Shown here: in pieces, positions 25,601 through 33,977 of the stretch
How positions within the stretch are numbered: the stretch's first letter is position 1
How the letters are laid out: the number at the start of each line of letters is the position of its first letter
From: Micromonospora violae
Lineage (GTDB): Bacteria; Actinomycetota; Actinomycetes; Mycobacteriales; Micromonosporaceae
DNA length: 64,000 nt
Reading direction: 5' to 3'
NCBI RefSeq assembly: GCF_004217135.1
Contig: NZ_SHKK01000001.1
Location: forward strand, 1,860,001 to 1,924,000
Notes under the pieces: generated by a model
The model's database searches: none
The model's input: only the letters and a program-made list of their open reading frames with translations
Told to the model about the DNA's origin: nothing
Made by a program: the position numbers and the translations under genes

Positions 25601-25924
25601 AAGGTGCTGGTCACCGACCGGCTCACGCCGTTGCGGGTGGATGGCCGGGTGATCCACCAGGTCTGGTTGCCGTACCACTTCGGGTTCGAGGGCCTGGTCA
25701 CCGGTGACTCGGCCAACGACCTGTTCGGCATCAGCCTGGACCCGAACGTGCTGATCCAGGAGAGCAAGGTCGGCACCTGCGACGTATGCCCGGGTCGCCG
25801 TCCCACCGGGCCGGCGTTGCTCGACCTGGTGGCCGACTACCAGCGGCGCGCCGGGATCACCCCGGGCCAGCACGCCCCGGCCGTGACCACCGACAGTGAG
25901 GGGAGCGGGCGCGGTGCTTCCTGA
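22643..25924 (+). CDS. fdhA: Selenocysteine formate dehydrogenase, catalytic subunit
   Basis: 1,093 aa read through an in-frame TGA (23219-23221) as selenocysteine, residue 193. Start GTG 22643 follows a GGGAGGGG ribosome site. The N-terminal [4Fe-4S] motif is CPYCAVGCG (Cys54, 57, 61) then RLCPKGSAS. Sec193 sits in NQARI-U-HSATV, with the His after Sec conserved in this family. Molybdopterin domains follow (GSNMAEAHPVGFQWV, HVDPRFTRTS, LLGNMGRPGGGV). The C-terminal bis-MGD domain has PYVFTVSRLTEHHT. It oxidises formate to CO2. No Tat signal is visible, unlike E. coli FdnG, so a cytoplasmic active site is likely. The next gene overlaps its end by 11 nt. Confidence 0.95.
23219..23268 (+). promoter_or_regulatory. 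Bacterial SECIS element
   Basis: UGA at 23219-23221, then exactly 18 nt, then the apical loop GGUCU (23240-23244) held by CCCC/GGGG (23236-23239 / 23245-23248). Lower pairing is possible between CCGCCAC (23226-23232) and GTGGCGG (23262-23268). The UGA-to-loop spacing and the GGUCU loop match E. coli fdhF as I know it. It is the SelB docking site. Confidence 0.9.
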
Positions 25925-26882
25925 CCCGAACAGCCTGTACGGTCCGCTGGACCCGGCGCCGGACGCTGGTTACGAGGACGCGCCGCCACGGATGGGGTTC
26001 TTCACCGACACCAGCGTCTGCATCGGCTGCAAGGCCTGCGAGGTGGCCTGCAAGGAGTGGAACGGCGTCCCCGCGAGCGGCCTGGACCTGCTCGGGATGT
26101 CGTACGACAACACCGGTGCGTTGACCGCGAACTCGTGGCGACACGTGGCGTTCATCGAGCAGCCGCGTCCGGCCGGGCATCGCGGCGCGTCGGCGGATGT
26201 CCTCGGCGCACCGGTCGACGCCGGCCCTGACCGGCCGGACGACGCGGGGCCGCAGTTTCTGGGGATGCCGGGTGCGCAGCCGCCGGGGCGGGGGTCGGGT
26301 GCGGAGGGTCGTACGGATTTTCGGTGGTTGATGATGTCGGACGTCTGTAAGCACTGCACGCATGCGGCGTGTTTGGACGTGTGTCCGACGGGTTCGTTGT
26401 TCCGGACGGAGTTCGGGACGGTGGTGGTGCAGGAGGACATCTGTAACGGGTGTGGTTACTGCATTTCGGCGTGTCCGTACGGGGTGATTGATCAGCGTAA
26501 GGGTGATGGTCGGGCGTGGAAGTGCACGCTGTGTTATGACCGGTTGGGTGCGGGGATGACGCCGGCGTGTGCGCAGGCGTGTCCGACCGAGTCGATCCAG
26601 TTCGGCGTTCTGGATGAGTTGCGGGAGCGGGCCGCTGCCCGGGTGGCGACGCTGCATGAGCGGGGTGTGCCAGAGGCGCGTCTGTACGGGCACGACCCGG
26701 ACGACGGCGTGGGTGGTGACGGGGCGTTCTTCCTGCTGCTGGACGAGCCGGAGGTGTACGGGCTGCCGCCGGACCCGGTGGTGACCACCCGCGACCTGCC
26801 GAAGATGTGGAAGCGGGCCGGCCTCGCCGCGCTCGCCATGGCGGCGGCGACCGTCGCCGCGTTCGTCGGAGGTTCCTCATGA
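25914..26882 (+). CDS. fdhB: Formate dehydrogenase iron-sulfur subunit
   Basis: 322 aa from GTG 25914 (ribosome site GAGGGGAG; overlaps the fdhA end). Ferredoxin-like with four [4Fe-4S] clusters: CIGCKACEVACKEWN, CKHCTHAACLDVCPTG, CNGCGYCISACPYG and CTLCYDRLGAGMTPACAQAC. A Pro/Gly-rich loop of about 55 residues sits between the first and second motifs. A C-terminal hydrophobic helix (LAALAMAAATVAAFVGG) probably anchors it to the membrane, as in FdnH. It passes electrons from FdhA to the NrfD-like subunit. Stop overlaps the next start (ATGA). Confidence 0.92.
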   Translation: MLPDPNSLYGPLDPAPDAGYEDAPPRMGFFTDTSVCIGCKACEVACKEWNGVPASGLDLLGMSYDNTGALTANSWRHVAFIEQPRPAGHRGASADVLGAPVDAGPDRPDDAGPQFLGMPGAQPPGRGSGAEGRTDFRWLMMSDVCKHCTHAACLDVCPTGSLFRTEFGTVVVQEDICNGCGYCISACPYGVIDQRKGDGRAWKCTLCYDRLGAGMTPACAQACPTESIQFGVLDELRERAAARVATLHERGVPEARLYGHDPDDGVGGDGAFFLLLDEPEVYGLPPDPVVTTRDLPKMWKRAGLAALAMAAATVAAFVGGSS

Positions 26883-28081
26883 CCGCGCCGCGCCCCGTGG
26901 GCGACCGGTTCCGTCGTTTCCGCGAGCGCCTCGTCGCCGAGGGCAGCGACCGACCCCAGGTGAGCGACGAGCAGCCCGGCGCCCCGACGGGTGCAGAGCT
27001 GACAACGGCCGCAGAACTGACGACGGGTGCAGAGCCAGCGACGGGTGCAGAGCGGCGAGGCCGTTCCCGTCGGCGGGGCGGGCGGCGCGGCGGCGGCGAG
27101 GAGGTGCGGGTGCCGGAGGCGACGTTCACGTCGTACTACGGTCGGCCCATCCTCAAGGGGCCGGTCTGGAAGTGGGACATCGCCGCGTACCTGTTCACCG
27201 GCGGGTTGGCCGCCGGCTCGTCGCTGCTCGCGGCGGGCGGGCAGCTCACCGGCCGGCCCGCGCTGCGGCGCGCCGGTCGGGTCACCGCGTTGGCCGCCGT
27301 CAGCGCCAGCGCCGTCTTCCTGGTGAAGGACCTGGGCCGGCCGGCACGGTTCCACCACATGCTGCGGGTGGCCAAGCCAACCTCGCCGATGTCGATGGGC
27401 ACCTGGATCCTCACCGCGTACGGGCCGGCGGCGGGTGTCGCCGCGATCGCCGAGGCGGCCGGTGTGCTGCCCCGGCGCGGTCTGCTGGGGCTGGCCGGCC
27501 GGACGTTGCCGCCGGTCGGGCACGCCGCTGGGCTGTTCGCGGCCGTCAGCGCGCCGGCGCTGGCGACGTACACCGGGGTGTTGTTGGCCGACACGGCGGT
27601 GCCGTCGTGGCATGAGGCGTACCCCGAGTTGCCGGTGATCTTCGCGGGCAGCGCCCTGGCCAGCGGCGCCGGTGTGGGTCTGCTCGCCGCGCCGCCGGCC
27701 CAGGCCGGCCCGGCGCGGCGGATGGCGGTGGCCGGCGCGGCCCTGGAGCTGTACGGCGCGCATCGGGTGGAGACCCGCCTCGGCCTGCTCAGCGAGCCCT
27801 ACCGGTTGGGCCGGCCGGGTCGGTTGCTGCGCGCCGGGCGGCTGCTGACCGCCGTCGGGGTGGCCGGCGCGCTGCTGGGCCGGCGCAGCCGGGTGGCCGG
27901 GGCGGTCTCAGGGGCCGCGCTGCTGGCCGCGTCGGTGCTGACCCGGTTCGGCATCTTCTACGGTGGGGTCGCCTCGGCCCGCGACCCCCGGTACACGGTG
28001 GTGCCCCAGCGCGAACGGGTCGACGCGCGGCGAAGCGGCATGGATCTTCCATCTGATCGGGCGGTCCCGCCCGCGGTGTGA
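26879..28081 (+). CDS. NrfD/PsrC-like membrane subunit of formate dehydrogenase
   Basis: 400 aa from ATG 26879 (ATGA overlap with fdhB). The first 80 or so residues are cytosolic, basic and disordered and hold an 18-bp repeat encoding TGAELT-type hexapeptides (26986-27050). About eight TM helices follow. WKWDIAAYLFTGGLAAGSSLL, DLGRPARFHHMLRV and SPMSMGTWILTAYG are typical NrfD motifs. NrfD proteins bind quinone and carry no heme, so electrons from formate should go to menaquinone. This replaces the cytochrome b subunit FdnI of E. coli. Confidence 0.9.
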   Translation: MTAPRPVGDRFRRFRERLVAEGSDRPQVSDEQPGAPTGAELTTAAELTTGAEPATGAERRGRSRRRGGRRGGGEEVRVPEATFTSYYGRPILKGPVWKWDIAAYLFTGGLAAGSSLLAAGGQLTGRPALRRAGRVTALAAVSASAVFLVKDLGRPARFHHMLRVAKPTSPMSMGTWILTAYGPAAGVAAIAEAAGVLPRRGLLGLAGRTLPPVGHAAGLFAAVSAPALATYTGVLLADTAVPSWHEAYPELPVIFAGSALASGAGVGLLAAPPAQAGPARRMAVAGAALELYGAHRVETRLGLLSEPYRLGRPGRLLRAGRLLTAVGVAGALLGRRSRVAGAVSGAALLAASVLTRFGIFYGGVASARDPRYTVVPQRERVDARRSGMDLPSDRAVPPAV

Positions 28082-28094
28082 TCGAATGTCCGGT

Positions 28095-28190
28095 GGAGGC
28101 GTTCAGGCGGCTGGTGCCCCTCCCGGTCTTCAAAACCGGAGTGGTCCGGGACCCGGGCCAGGCGGGTTCGATTCCCGTCCGTCTCCGCCA
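28095..28190 (+). tRNA. selC: tRNA-Sec (anticodon UCA)
   Basis: Starts GGAGGCG and ends with discriminator G and encoded CCA (28188-28190). The anticodon loop CTTCAAA contains TCA at 28130-28132, a T-arm GGGTTCGATTCCC is present, and the variable arm is long. The extended acceptor stem and long variable arm separate it from other tRNAs. It lies between the formate dehydrogenase genes and selA, on the same strand. Confidence 0.95.
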
Positions 28191-28213
28191 AACCGCTCGC
28201 AGGAGATGACGTG

Positions 28214-29518
28214 ATGGGCGACGGCCCGGTGGACCGGCGACGCCGGGTGCCCCGTACGGATGCGCTGCTCGCCGATCCGGTGCTGGCCGCCGCTACCGCG
28301 ACTCTCGGCCGCGACCAGGTCAAGGCGGTCATCACCCGCGCGCAGGACCGCGCCCGCCGCGGTGAACTCAACCCCGACGAGGTACGCGACGCGGCGGTCG
28401 CCGCGTTGCCCACGCCCGGCCCCCGGGTGGTGTTCAACGCCACCGGGGTCGTGCTGCACACCAACCTGGGTCGGGCGCCGCTGTCGTCCACTGCGGTCGC
28501 CGCGGTGGTGGCCGCCGCCGGGCACACCGACGTCGAGTTGGACCTGGCCACCGGCCGGCGGGCCCGCCGTGGTCGCGGCGCGCTCGACGCGCTGGCCGCC
28601 GCCGTGCCCGACGCGGGTGCCGTGCACGTGGTCAACAACGGTGCCGCCGCGCTGGTGCTGGCCGCCACCGCGTTGGCCGCCGGCCGGGAGATCGTGGTCA
28701 GCCGGGGCGAGCTGGTCGAGATCGGCGACGGTTTCCGCCTGCCCGATCTCCTGGAGAGCACCGGTGCGCGGCTGCGGGAGGTGGGCACCACCAACCGCAC
28801 CAGCCTCGCGGACTACGCCGCAGCCCTCGGCCCGCAGACCGGTTTCGTGCTCAAGGTGCACCCGTCGAACTTCCGGGTCACCGGCTTCACCTCCGCCACC
28901 GACGTTCGGGAACTGGCCACGCTCGGGGTGCCGGTGGTCGCCGACATCGGCTCCGGGCTGCTCGGCGCGGACCCGCTGCTGCCTGACGAACCGGACGCGG
29001 CCAGCACCCTGCGGGCGGGCGCGGCGCTGGTCACCGCCAGCGGCGACAAGCTGCTCGGCGGGCCGCAGGCGGGGCTGCTGCTGGGTGACGTCGAGGTCAT
29101 CGACCGGCTGCGTCGCCACCCGCTGGCCCGGGCGCTGCGGGTGGACAAGCTCACCCTGGCGGCGCTGGCCGCCACCCTGCACCAACCGGACACCCCCACC
29201 CGGGCGGCGCTGCACGCCGACCCGGGTGTCCTGCGCGAACGCGTGGAGCGGCTGCGTGACCGGCTCGGCGCGGACGGCCGCAAGGCGGAGGTGGTGCCGG
29301 CCGTCGCGGTGGTCGGCGGGGGCGGCGCCCCCGGGGTGGAGTTGGACTCGTGGGCGCTGAGCCTGCCCGAGCGGTACGCGACGCCGCTGCGCACCGGGCA
29401 CCCGCCGGTGCTCGGGCGGGTGGTGCGCGGCCGGCTCCTGCTCGACCTGCGCTGTGTGCCGGCCGACGCCGACGAGGCCGTCCGCGCCGCCGTGCTGCGC
29501 GTCCCCGGGGACGACTGA
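28214..29518 (+). CDS. selA: L-seryl-tRNA(Sec) selenium transferase SelA
   Basis: 434 aa from ATG 28214 (AGGAG at 28201; GTG 28211 is also possible). PLP enzyme that converts Ser-tRNA-Sec to Sec-tRNA-Sec with selenophosphate. Visible motifs: FNATGVVLHTNLGRAPL, VNNGAAALVLAATALA, REVGTTNRTSLADY, VHPSNFRVTGFT, and the PLP lysine in SGDKLLGGPQAG (Lys279). Length fits the bacterial decameric enzyme. It follows tRNA-Sec by 23 nt and precedes selB by 2 nt. Confidence 0.96.
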   Translation: MGDGPVDRRRRVPRTDALLADPVLAAATATLGRDQVKAVITRAQDRARRGELNPDEVRDAAVAALPTPGPRVVFNATGVVLHTNLGRAPLSSTAVAAVVAAAGHTDVELDLATGRRARRGRGALDALAAAVPDAGAVHVVNNGAAALVLAATALAAGREIVVSRGELVEIGDGFRLPDLLESTGARLREVGTTNRTSLADYAAALGPQTGFVLKVHPSNFRVTGFTSATDVRELATLGVPVVADIGSGLLGADPLLPDEPDAASTLRAGAALVTASGDKLLGGPQAGLLLGDVEVIDRLRRHPLARALRVDKLTLAALAATLHQPDTPTRAALHADPGVLRERVERLRDRLGADGRKAEVVPAVAVVGGGGAPGVELDSWALSLPERYATPLRTGHPPVLGRVVRGRLLLDLRCVPADADEAVRAAVLRVPGDD

Positions 29519-29520
29519 CC

Positions 29521-31305
29521 GTGTTCGTCGTCGCGACCGCCGGGCACGTCGACCACGGCAAGTCGACCCTGGTCCGGGCGTTGACCGGTATGGAACCCGA
29601 CCGGTGGGCCGAGGAACGCCGCCGGGGGATGACCATCGACCTGGGTTTCGCCTGGACGACGTTGCCGTCCGGCGGCACGGTCGCCTTCGTCGACGTACCC
29701 GGGCACGAGCGGTTCGTGCCGAACATGCTCGCCGGGGTCGGCCCGGTCCCGGCGGCGCTGATCGTGGTGGCCGCCGACGAGGGGTGGATGCCGCAGTCCG
29801 CCGAGCACCTGGCCGCGCTGGACGCGCTCGGCGTCGCGTACGGCCTGCTGGCGGTGACCCGGGCGGACCTGGCCGACCCGGGCCCGGCGACGGCCCGCGC
29901 CCGCGCCGAGATCGCCGCGACCAGCCTCGGCGCGGTGCCGGCGGTGGCGGTCAGTGGGCTGACCGGCGCCGGCCTACCGGAGTTGCGGGCGGCCCTGGAC
30001 CGGCTCGCCGCCGAGCTGCCCGCCCCGGTGGTGGACGACCCGGTCCGGCTCTGGGTGGACCGCAGCTTCACCGTGCGCGGCAGCGGCACCGTGGTCACCG
30101 GCACGCTCGGCGCGGGCCGGCTGCGGGTGGGTGACGAGCTGGAGCTGGCCGGCGCCGACGAACCCGTGCGGGTCCGGGGCCTGCACTCGTTGGGCGCGGC
30201 CCGTCCGGAGGCGGCGGCGGTCGCCCGGGTGGCGGTCAACCTGCGCGGTACGCCCCGCGACCGGCTCGGCCGCGGCGACGCGTTGCTCACCCCCGGCCGG
30301 TTTCACCACACCGACCTCGTCGACGTCCGGCTCGCCGGTGACCCGGCCGCGGACCTGCCGGCCACCCTCACCCTGCACGTCGGGTCGGCGGCGGTGCCGG
30401 TACGGGTGCGTCCGCTCGGCCCGGACACCGTCCGGTTGCGGCTGGCCCGCCCGCTGCCGTTGCTGGTGGGTGACCGGGCGTTGCTGCGGGACCCGGGGCG
30501 CCACCACGTCAGCGGCGGGGTGCGGGTGCTGGACGTGTCGCCCCCACCGCTGGCCCGACGGGGTGCGGCGGCCGCTCGCGCCCAGGTCCTCGCCGACCTG
30601 GACGGTCGAGGGGACCTGGCGAGCGAGCTGCGCCGTCGCCGGCTGATCCGGGCCGGCGCGTTGATCCGGATGGGTGTCCCGGTGACCGCCGACCCGGGGC
30701 GGGACAGGCCGGCGTTCGCCGAGCCGGTGGCCGGTGACTGGCTGGCCGACCCCGCGTACTGGCGGCGGCTCGGGGAGCGGCTGACTGAGGAGGTCGCCCG
30801 CCACGTTCGGGAGCACCCGTTGGAGCCGGGGATGCCGGTGGAGGCGCTGCGGCAACGCCTCGGCCTGCCCGACCGGGTGCTGGTCGAGGCGCTGGTCCGG
30901 CCGCCGCTGCGGATCAACTCCGGTCGGGTCGGGGCGGCGAACGCCGACACACTGCCCGAACCGGTGGCCCGGGCCGTGCAGCGGGTCCGCGCCGAGTACG
31001 GCGACCGGCCGTTCCGCGCCCCCGAAGCGGACCGCCTCGTCGACCTCGGTCTGGGCCCCCGGGAGATCGGTGCCGCGGTGCGGGCCGGTGCGCTGCTGCG
31101 GTTGGCCGACAACGTGGTGCTGCTGCCCGACGCGCTGGACGACGCGGTGCGGGTGCTGGCCGGGCTGCCGCAGCCGTTCACCCTCTCCGCGGCCCGGCAG
31201 GCGTTGGACACCACCCGCCGGGTGGCGGTGCCCCTGCTGGAGTTGCTGGACCGGCGGGGCGCGACCCGCCGCCTGCCCGACGACGCCCGGATCGTCGTCA
31301 GCTGA
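29521..31305 (+). CDS. selB: Selenocysteine-specific elongation factor SelB
   Basis: 594 aa from GTG 29521, 2 nt after selA. GTPase domain: GHVDHGKST at residues 8-16, DVPGHERFVPNM, and TRADL as the G4 motif (TRAD in place of NKxD). Beta-barrel domains II and III follow. The C-terminal third (from about residue 360) is a row of winged-helix domains that bind the SECIS RNA, ending in TRRVAVPLLELLDRRGATRR. It delivers Sec-tRNA-Sec to the ribosome at the UGA of fdhA in this window. Confidence 0.95.
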   Translation: MFVVATAGHVDHGKSTLVRALTGMEPDRWAEERRRGMTIDLGFAWTTLPSGGTVAFVDVPGHERFVPNMLAGVGPVPAALIVVAADEGWMPQSAEHLAALDALGVAYGLLAVTRADLADPGPATARARAEIAATSLGAVPAVAVSGLTGAGLPELRAALDRLAAELPAPVVDDPVRLWVDRSFTVRGSGTVVTGTLGAGRLRVGDELELAGADEPVRVRGLHSLGAARPEAAAVARVAVNLRGTPRDRLGRGDALLTPGRFHHTDLVDVRLAGDPAADLPATLTLHVGSAAVPVRVRPLGPDTVRLRLARPLPLLVGDRALLRDPGRHHVSGGVRVLDVSPPPLARRGAAAARAQVLADLDGRGDLASELRRRRLIRAGALIRMGVPVTADPGRDRPAFAEPVAGDWLADPAYWRRLGERLTEEVARHVREHPLEPGMPVEALRQRLGLPDRVLVEALVRPPLRINSGRVGAANADTLPEPVARAVQRVRAEYGDRPFRAPEADRLVDLGLGPREIGAAVRAGALLRLADNVVLLPDALDDAVRVLAGLPQPFTLSAARQALDTTRRVAVPLLELLDRRGATRRLPDDARIVVS

Positions 31306-31359
31306 GCAGGCACCCCCTTCGGGACTGACAGGATCGCGTCGGGGTGCGACGGTGGGCGG

Positions 31360-32103
31360 ATGGTCGAGGTGTCCCCGTCCCCGTCGCGGCCGTCCAGCGG
31401 CCGGTGGCGGGAGGCCGTCCCGGTGGCGCTGCGCTGGGGGCTGCCGGTGCTCTGGGTGCTGTGGGCCGGTCTGGCCTGGTGGGTGCAGCCCCGCGAGTCG
31501 ACCGAAGCCCAGCTCGACCGCGATCTGGCGACCGGCCAGGTGGTGGCCTTCCACCGGGCGAACGGCTGGGACGACGGCGGCGCGTACTGGGCGAGTCAAC
31601 CTCGGTCGCGGTATGCGCCGCACGGCGGGTTGCTGGTCTGGTCGGTGCGCAACGGCCAGACCTGGTACGCCTTCGGCGCACCGCCCGCCTCCGATCCGTA
31701 CGTCGGCGAGCCAGACCCGTCGGGTGCCGGGCTGAGCTGGCGGGACACCCAGCTCGCGGCCATTTCGGAGACCACGCCCGCGGACGTCACCGTGTACCGG
31801 ATCAGGAACGCCGCGGGTCTGCTCGCTGGCATGCTGACAGTGCTGTGGCTGGGTCGGCTGATCGGCGGTGCGCCGCCGCTGGCCGGTACCCGATGGTTCT
31901 GGTTCTGGATCGGGCTGCTGCCGTTCGGGGTGGGTGTGCTGGCCTGGACCTACCGGGAGCTGTGGCGACCGCCGCCGGTGCCGGTCGTCGACCGGGGCTC
32001 GGGCTGGCGTGGTGTCGGCTGGTTGATCCTCGCCGGCGTCGGGATCAACCTCCTGGTGGCCGTTGCCCGCATCGTGATGGGAACGACGGTGGTGCCGGGC
32101 TGA
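31360..32103 (+). CDS. Hypothetical membrane protein
   Basis: 247 aa from ATG 31360. One TM near the N-terminus (GLPVLWVLWAGLAWWV), then an extracytoplasmic domain of about 110 residues with several Trp/Tyr (SVRNGQTWYAFGAP). Three more TM segments occupy the C-terminal half (AAGLLAGMLTVLWLG, WFWFWIGLLPFGVG, LILAGVGINLLVAV). No family recognised. Not obviously linked to the selenium genes upstream. Confidence 0.65.
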   Translation: MVEVSPSPSRPSSGRWREAVPVALRWGLPVLWVLWAGLAWWVQPRESTEAQLDRDLATGQVVAFHRANGWDDGGAYWASQPRSRYAPHGGLLVWSVRNGQTWYAFGAPPASDPYVGEPDPSGAGLSWRDTQLAAISETTPADVTVYRIRNAAGLLAGMLTVLWLGRLIGGAPPLAGTRWFWFWIGLLPFGVGVLAWTYRELWRPPPVPVVDRGSGWRGVGWLILAGVGINLLVAVARIVMGTTVVPG

Positions 32104-32149
32104 GCGGGCGGTGCTGAGCCAACCGGCCCCCCGGTCGGCGGTGGTCACC

Positions 32150-32155
32150 TACGGT
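32150..32155 (+). promoter_or_regulatory. -10 element of a leaderless transcript
   Basis: TACGGT ends 6 nt before ATG 32162, and no ribosome site is present. This spacing is what decides the start of the next gene. Confidence 0.45.
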
Positions 32156-32161
32156 GACGCC

Positions 32162-32359
32162 ATGGACCCTTCGGCGGTCTGGCGGGACCGGCAGCACCGG
32201 TGGCGGATCGAGGCGTACCGCGCGCCGGATCTGCGCTTCGCCATCTACGCCACCAATGGCCCCACCGAGTCCGTGCCGCTGTGGCTGTTCGGGATGTCGG
32301 CGCTGGCCCGGTGGCTGATGACCCATGCCATCTCCCTGGACGACCTGGAGGTCGACTGA
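32162..32359 (+). CDS. Hypothetical small protein
   Basis: 65 aa from ATG 32162. An amphipathic start (WRDRQHRWRIEAYRAPDLRF) and a hydrophobic C-terminal half (PLWLFGMSALARWLM). The family is not recognised. The start at 32162 is preferred over GTG 32111 because a -10 box lies 6 nt upstream. Confidence 0.5.
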   Translation: MDPSAVWRDRQHRWRIEAYRAPDLRFAIYATNGPTESVPLWLFGMSALARWLMTHAISLDDLEVD

Positions 32360-32435
32360 CCGGGCGGTCGCAAACCAGGCCCGCGGTGCGCCCCGCTGCG
32401 GTTGAGTGACCTCAGGCGGCGGACGGGGGTATGCG

Positions 32436-33713
32436 ATGGGCGGTCAGCTCGGGCAGTTGGCGTTGGTGGCCGTGCTGGTGCTGGTCAACGCCGCGCTCTC
32501 CGGCAGTGAGATGGCGCTGGTGACCCTGCGCGAGGGGCAGCTGCGGCGGCTGGGGCGACGCAGCCGTGCCGGCGACCGGTTGGTGCGGCTGTCGCGCGAC
32601 CCGAACCGCTACCTGGCGACGATTCAGCTCGGCATCACCCTGGCGGGGTTCCTCGCCTCGGCGGCGGCCGCGGTGTCGTTGGCCGGTCCGCTGGTCGGAC
32701 CGTTGGGTTTCCTCGGGGGGGCGGCGCGTCCCGCCGCGGTGCTGTTGGTGACGGTGCTGCTGACCTTCGTCACGCTGGTGCTCGGCGAGTTGGCCCCGAA
32801 ACGCTTGGCGATGCAACGGGCCGAGCGGTGGGCGTTGCTGAGCGCCGGCCCGTTGGACCTGCTGGCCCGGGTGTCCCGGCCGGCGGTGTGGCTGCTCAGT
32901 CGGGCCACCGACGCGGTGGTGCGGCTCGCCGGCGGTGATCCGCGGGCCAACCGGGAGGAGATGACCGAGGAGGAGTTGCGGGAGATGCTGGCCAGCCAGC
33001 GTGGCCTGTCGGCCCAGCAGCGGGAGATCCTGACCGGCGCGTTCGACATCGCCGGCCGGACGTTGCGCGAGATCCTCGTGGCCCGGCGGGAGGTGACCAC
33101 GCTCCCGGCCAGTCTGACCGCCGACGAGGGCGTCCGGCGGCTCGCCGCCGCCGGACGGTCCCGCGCTCCGGTCACCGGTCCCGGCGGGCTGGACGAGGTG
33201 CTCGGCGTGGTGCACATCCGTGACCTGGTGCGGGCCGGCACCGTCGCGGTGGGCGAGCGGGTCCGGGCGCCGCTGCTGCTGCCGGTGACCCTGCCGGTCG
33301 CCGACGCGCTGCGCCAACTGCGGCAGGAGCATCAGCAACTGGCCCTGGTCGTCGACGAGCACGGGGGCATCGACGGCATGGTCACCATGGAGGATCTGCT
33401 GGCCGAGGTGGTCGGCGAGTTGTACGACGAGACCGACCGCGACGTGCACGGCGTGGTGCGCGAACCGGACGGGTCGCTGCTGGTGCCCGGTGACTTTCCG
33501 CTGCACGACCTGCCCGACCTGGGGGTGCGGCTGAGCTTTCCGCTGTCGCGGGACTACACGACGGTGGCGGGCCTGGTGCTGGCCCGGCTGCGGCACCTGC
33601 CGGACTCCCCGGGTGAGACGGTGCGGTTGCCCGGGTTGACCCTGCAGGTGGTGGAGGTCGCCGACCGGGCGGTGCGCCGGGTACGCCTCTGCGGGTTCGT
33701 CACCGAACGCTGA
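32436..33713 (+). CDS. CNNM/CorC-type transporter with CBS pair
   Basis: 425 aa from ATG 32436 (GGGGG at 32426-32430). N-terminal DUF21/CNNM membrane domain with four helices (SGSEMALVTLREGQL, IQLGITLAGFLASAAAA, LGELAPKRLAMQRAERWA). A CBS pair follows: TLREILVARREVTTLPAS and LALVVDEHGGIDGMVTMEDLLAEVVGEL. The C-terminal CorC/HlyC domain is next (LPDLGVRLSFPL). Family members move Mg2+ or Co2+ (Na+ coupled). The hemolysin label often attached to them is misleading. Confidence 0.88.
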   Translation: MGGQLGQLALVAVLVLVNAALSGSEMALVTLREGQLRRLGRRSRAGDRLVRLSRDPNRYLATIQLGITLAGFLASAAAAVSLAGPLVGPLGFLGGAARPAAVLLVTVLLTFVTLVLGELAPKRLAMQRAERWALLSAGPLDLLARVSRPAVWLLSRATDAVVRLAGGDPRANREEMTEEELREMLASQRGLSAQQREILTGAFDIAGRTLREILVARREVTTLPASLTADEGVRRLAAAGRSRAPVTGPGGLDEVLGVVHIRDLVRAGTVAVGERVRAPLLLPVTLPVADALRQLRQEHQQLALVVDEHGGIDGMVTMEDLLAEVVGELYDETDRDVHGVVREPDGSLLVPGDFPLHDLPDLGVRLSFPLSRDYTTVAGLVLARLRHLPDSPGETVRLPGLTLQVVEVADRAVRRVRLCGFVTER

Positions 33714-33785
33714 GCATCACCCGGAAGGCTGACACCACACCCGAATCGGCGCGACGACGCCCACGGCGCGCCTAGCGTGCCAGAC

Positions 33786-33971
33786 GTGAAGGACCGAGGG
33801 TTGCGTACGTTCGTCACGGTGCTGGCCGGCCTCGCGGTGATCTACTTCGGCAGCGCCGGCCGCAGCCCCGAGGAGGGCCGTGGCATCTCCGGCGGGGTGG
33901 TGGTCCTGGCGTTGCTCGCCGCGTTGCTGGTGTGGCACCTGACCCGCCCGGGGGACAAGACGGTCAAGTGA
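33786..33971 (+). CDS. Small membrane protein
   Basis: 61 aa from GTG 33786. Two hydrophobic helices (LRTFVTVLAGLAVIYFG and GGVVVLALLAALLVW) separated by a charged turn SPEEGRG. A -10-like TAGCGT ends 7 nt before GTG 33786, so a leaderless transcript is likely; GTG 33777 is the alternative start. No family recognised. Confidence 0.55.
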   Translation: MKDRGLRTFVTVLAGLAVIYFGSAGRSPEEGRGISGGVVVLALLAALLVWHLTRPGDKTVK

Positions 33972-33977
33972 GCCGCC

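Noticed and set aside
24000..26700. Insertion sequence or prophage genes within the window
   Set aside because: No transposase, integrase or phage structural motif was seen anywhere in the 64 kb.
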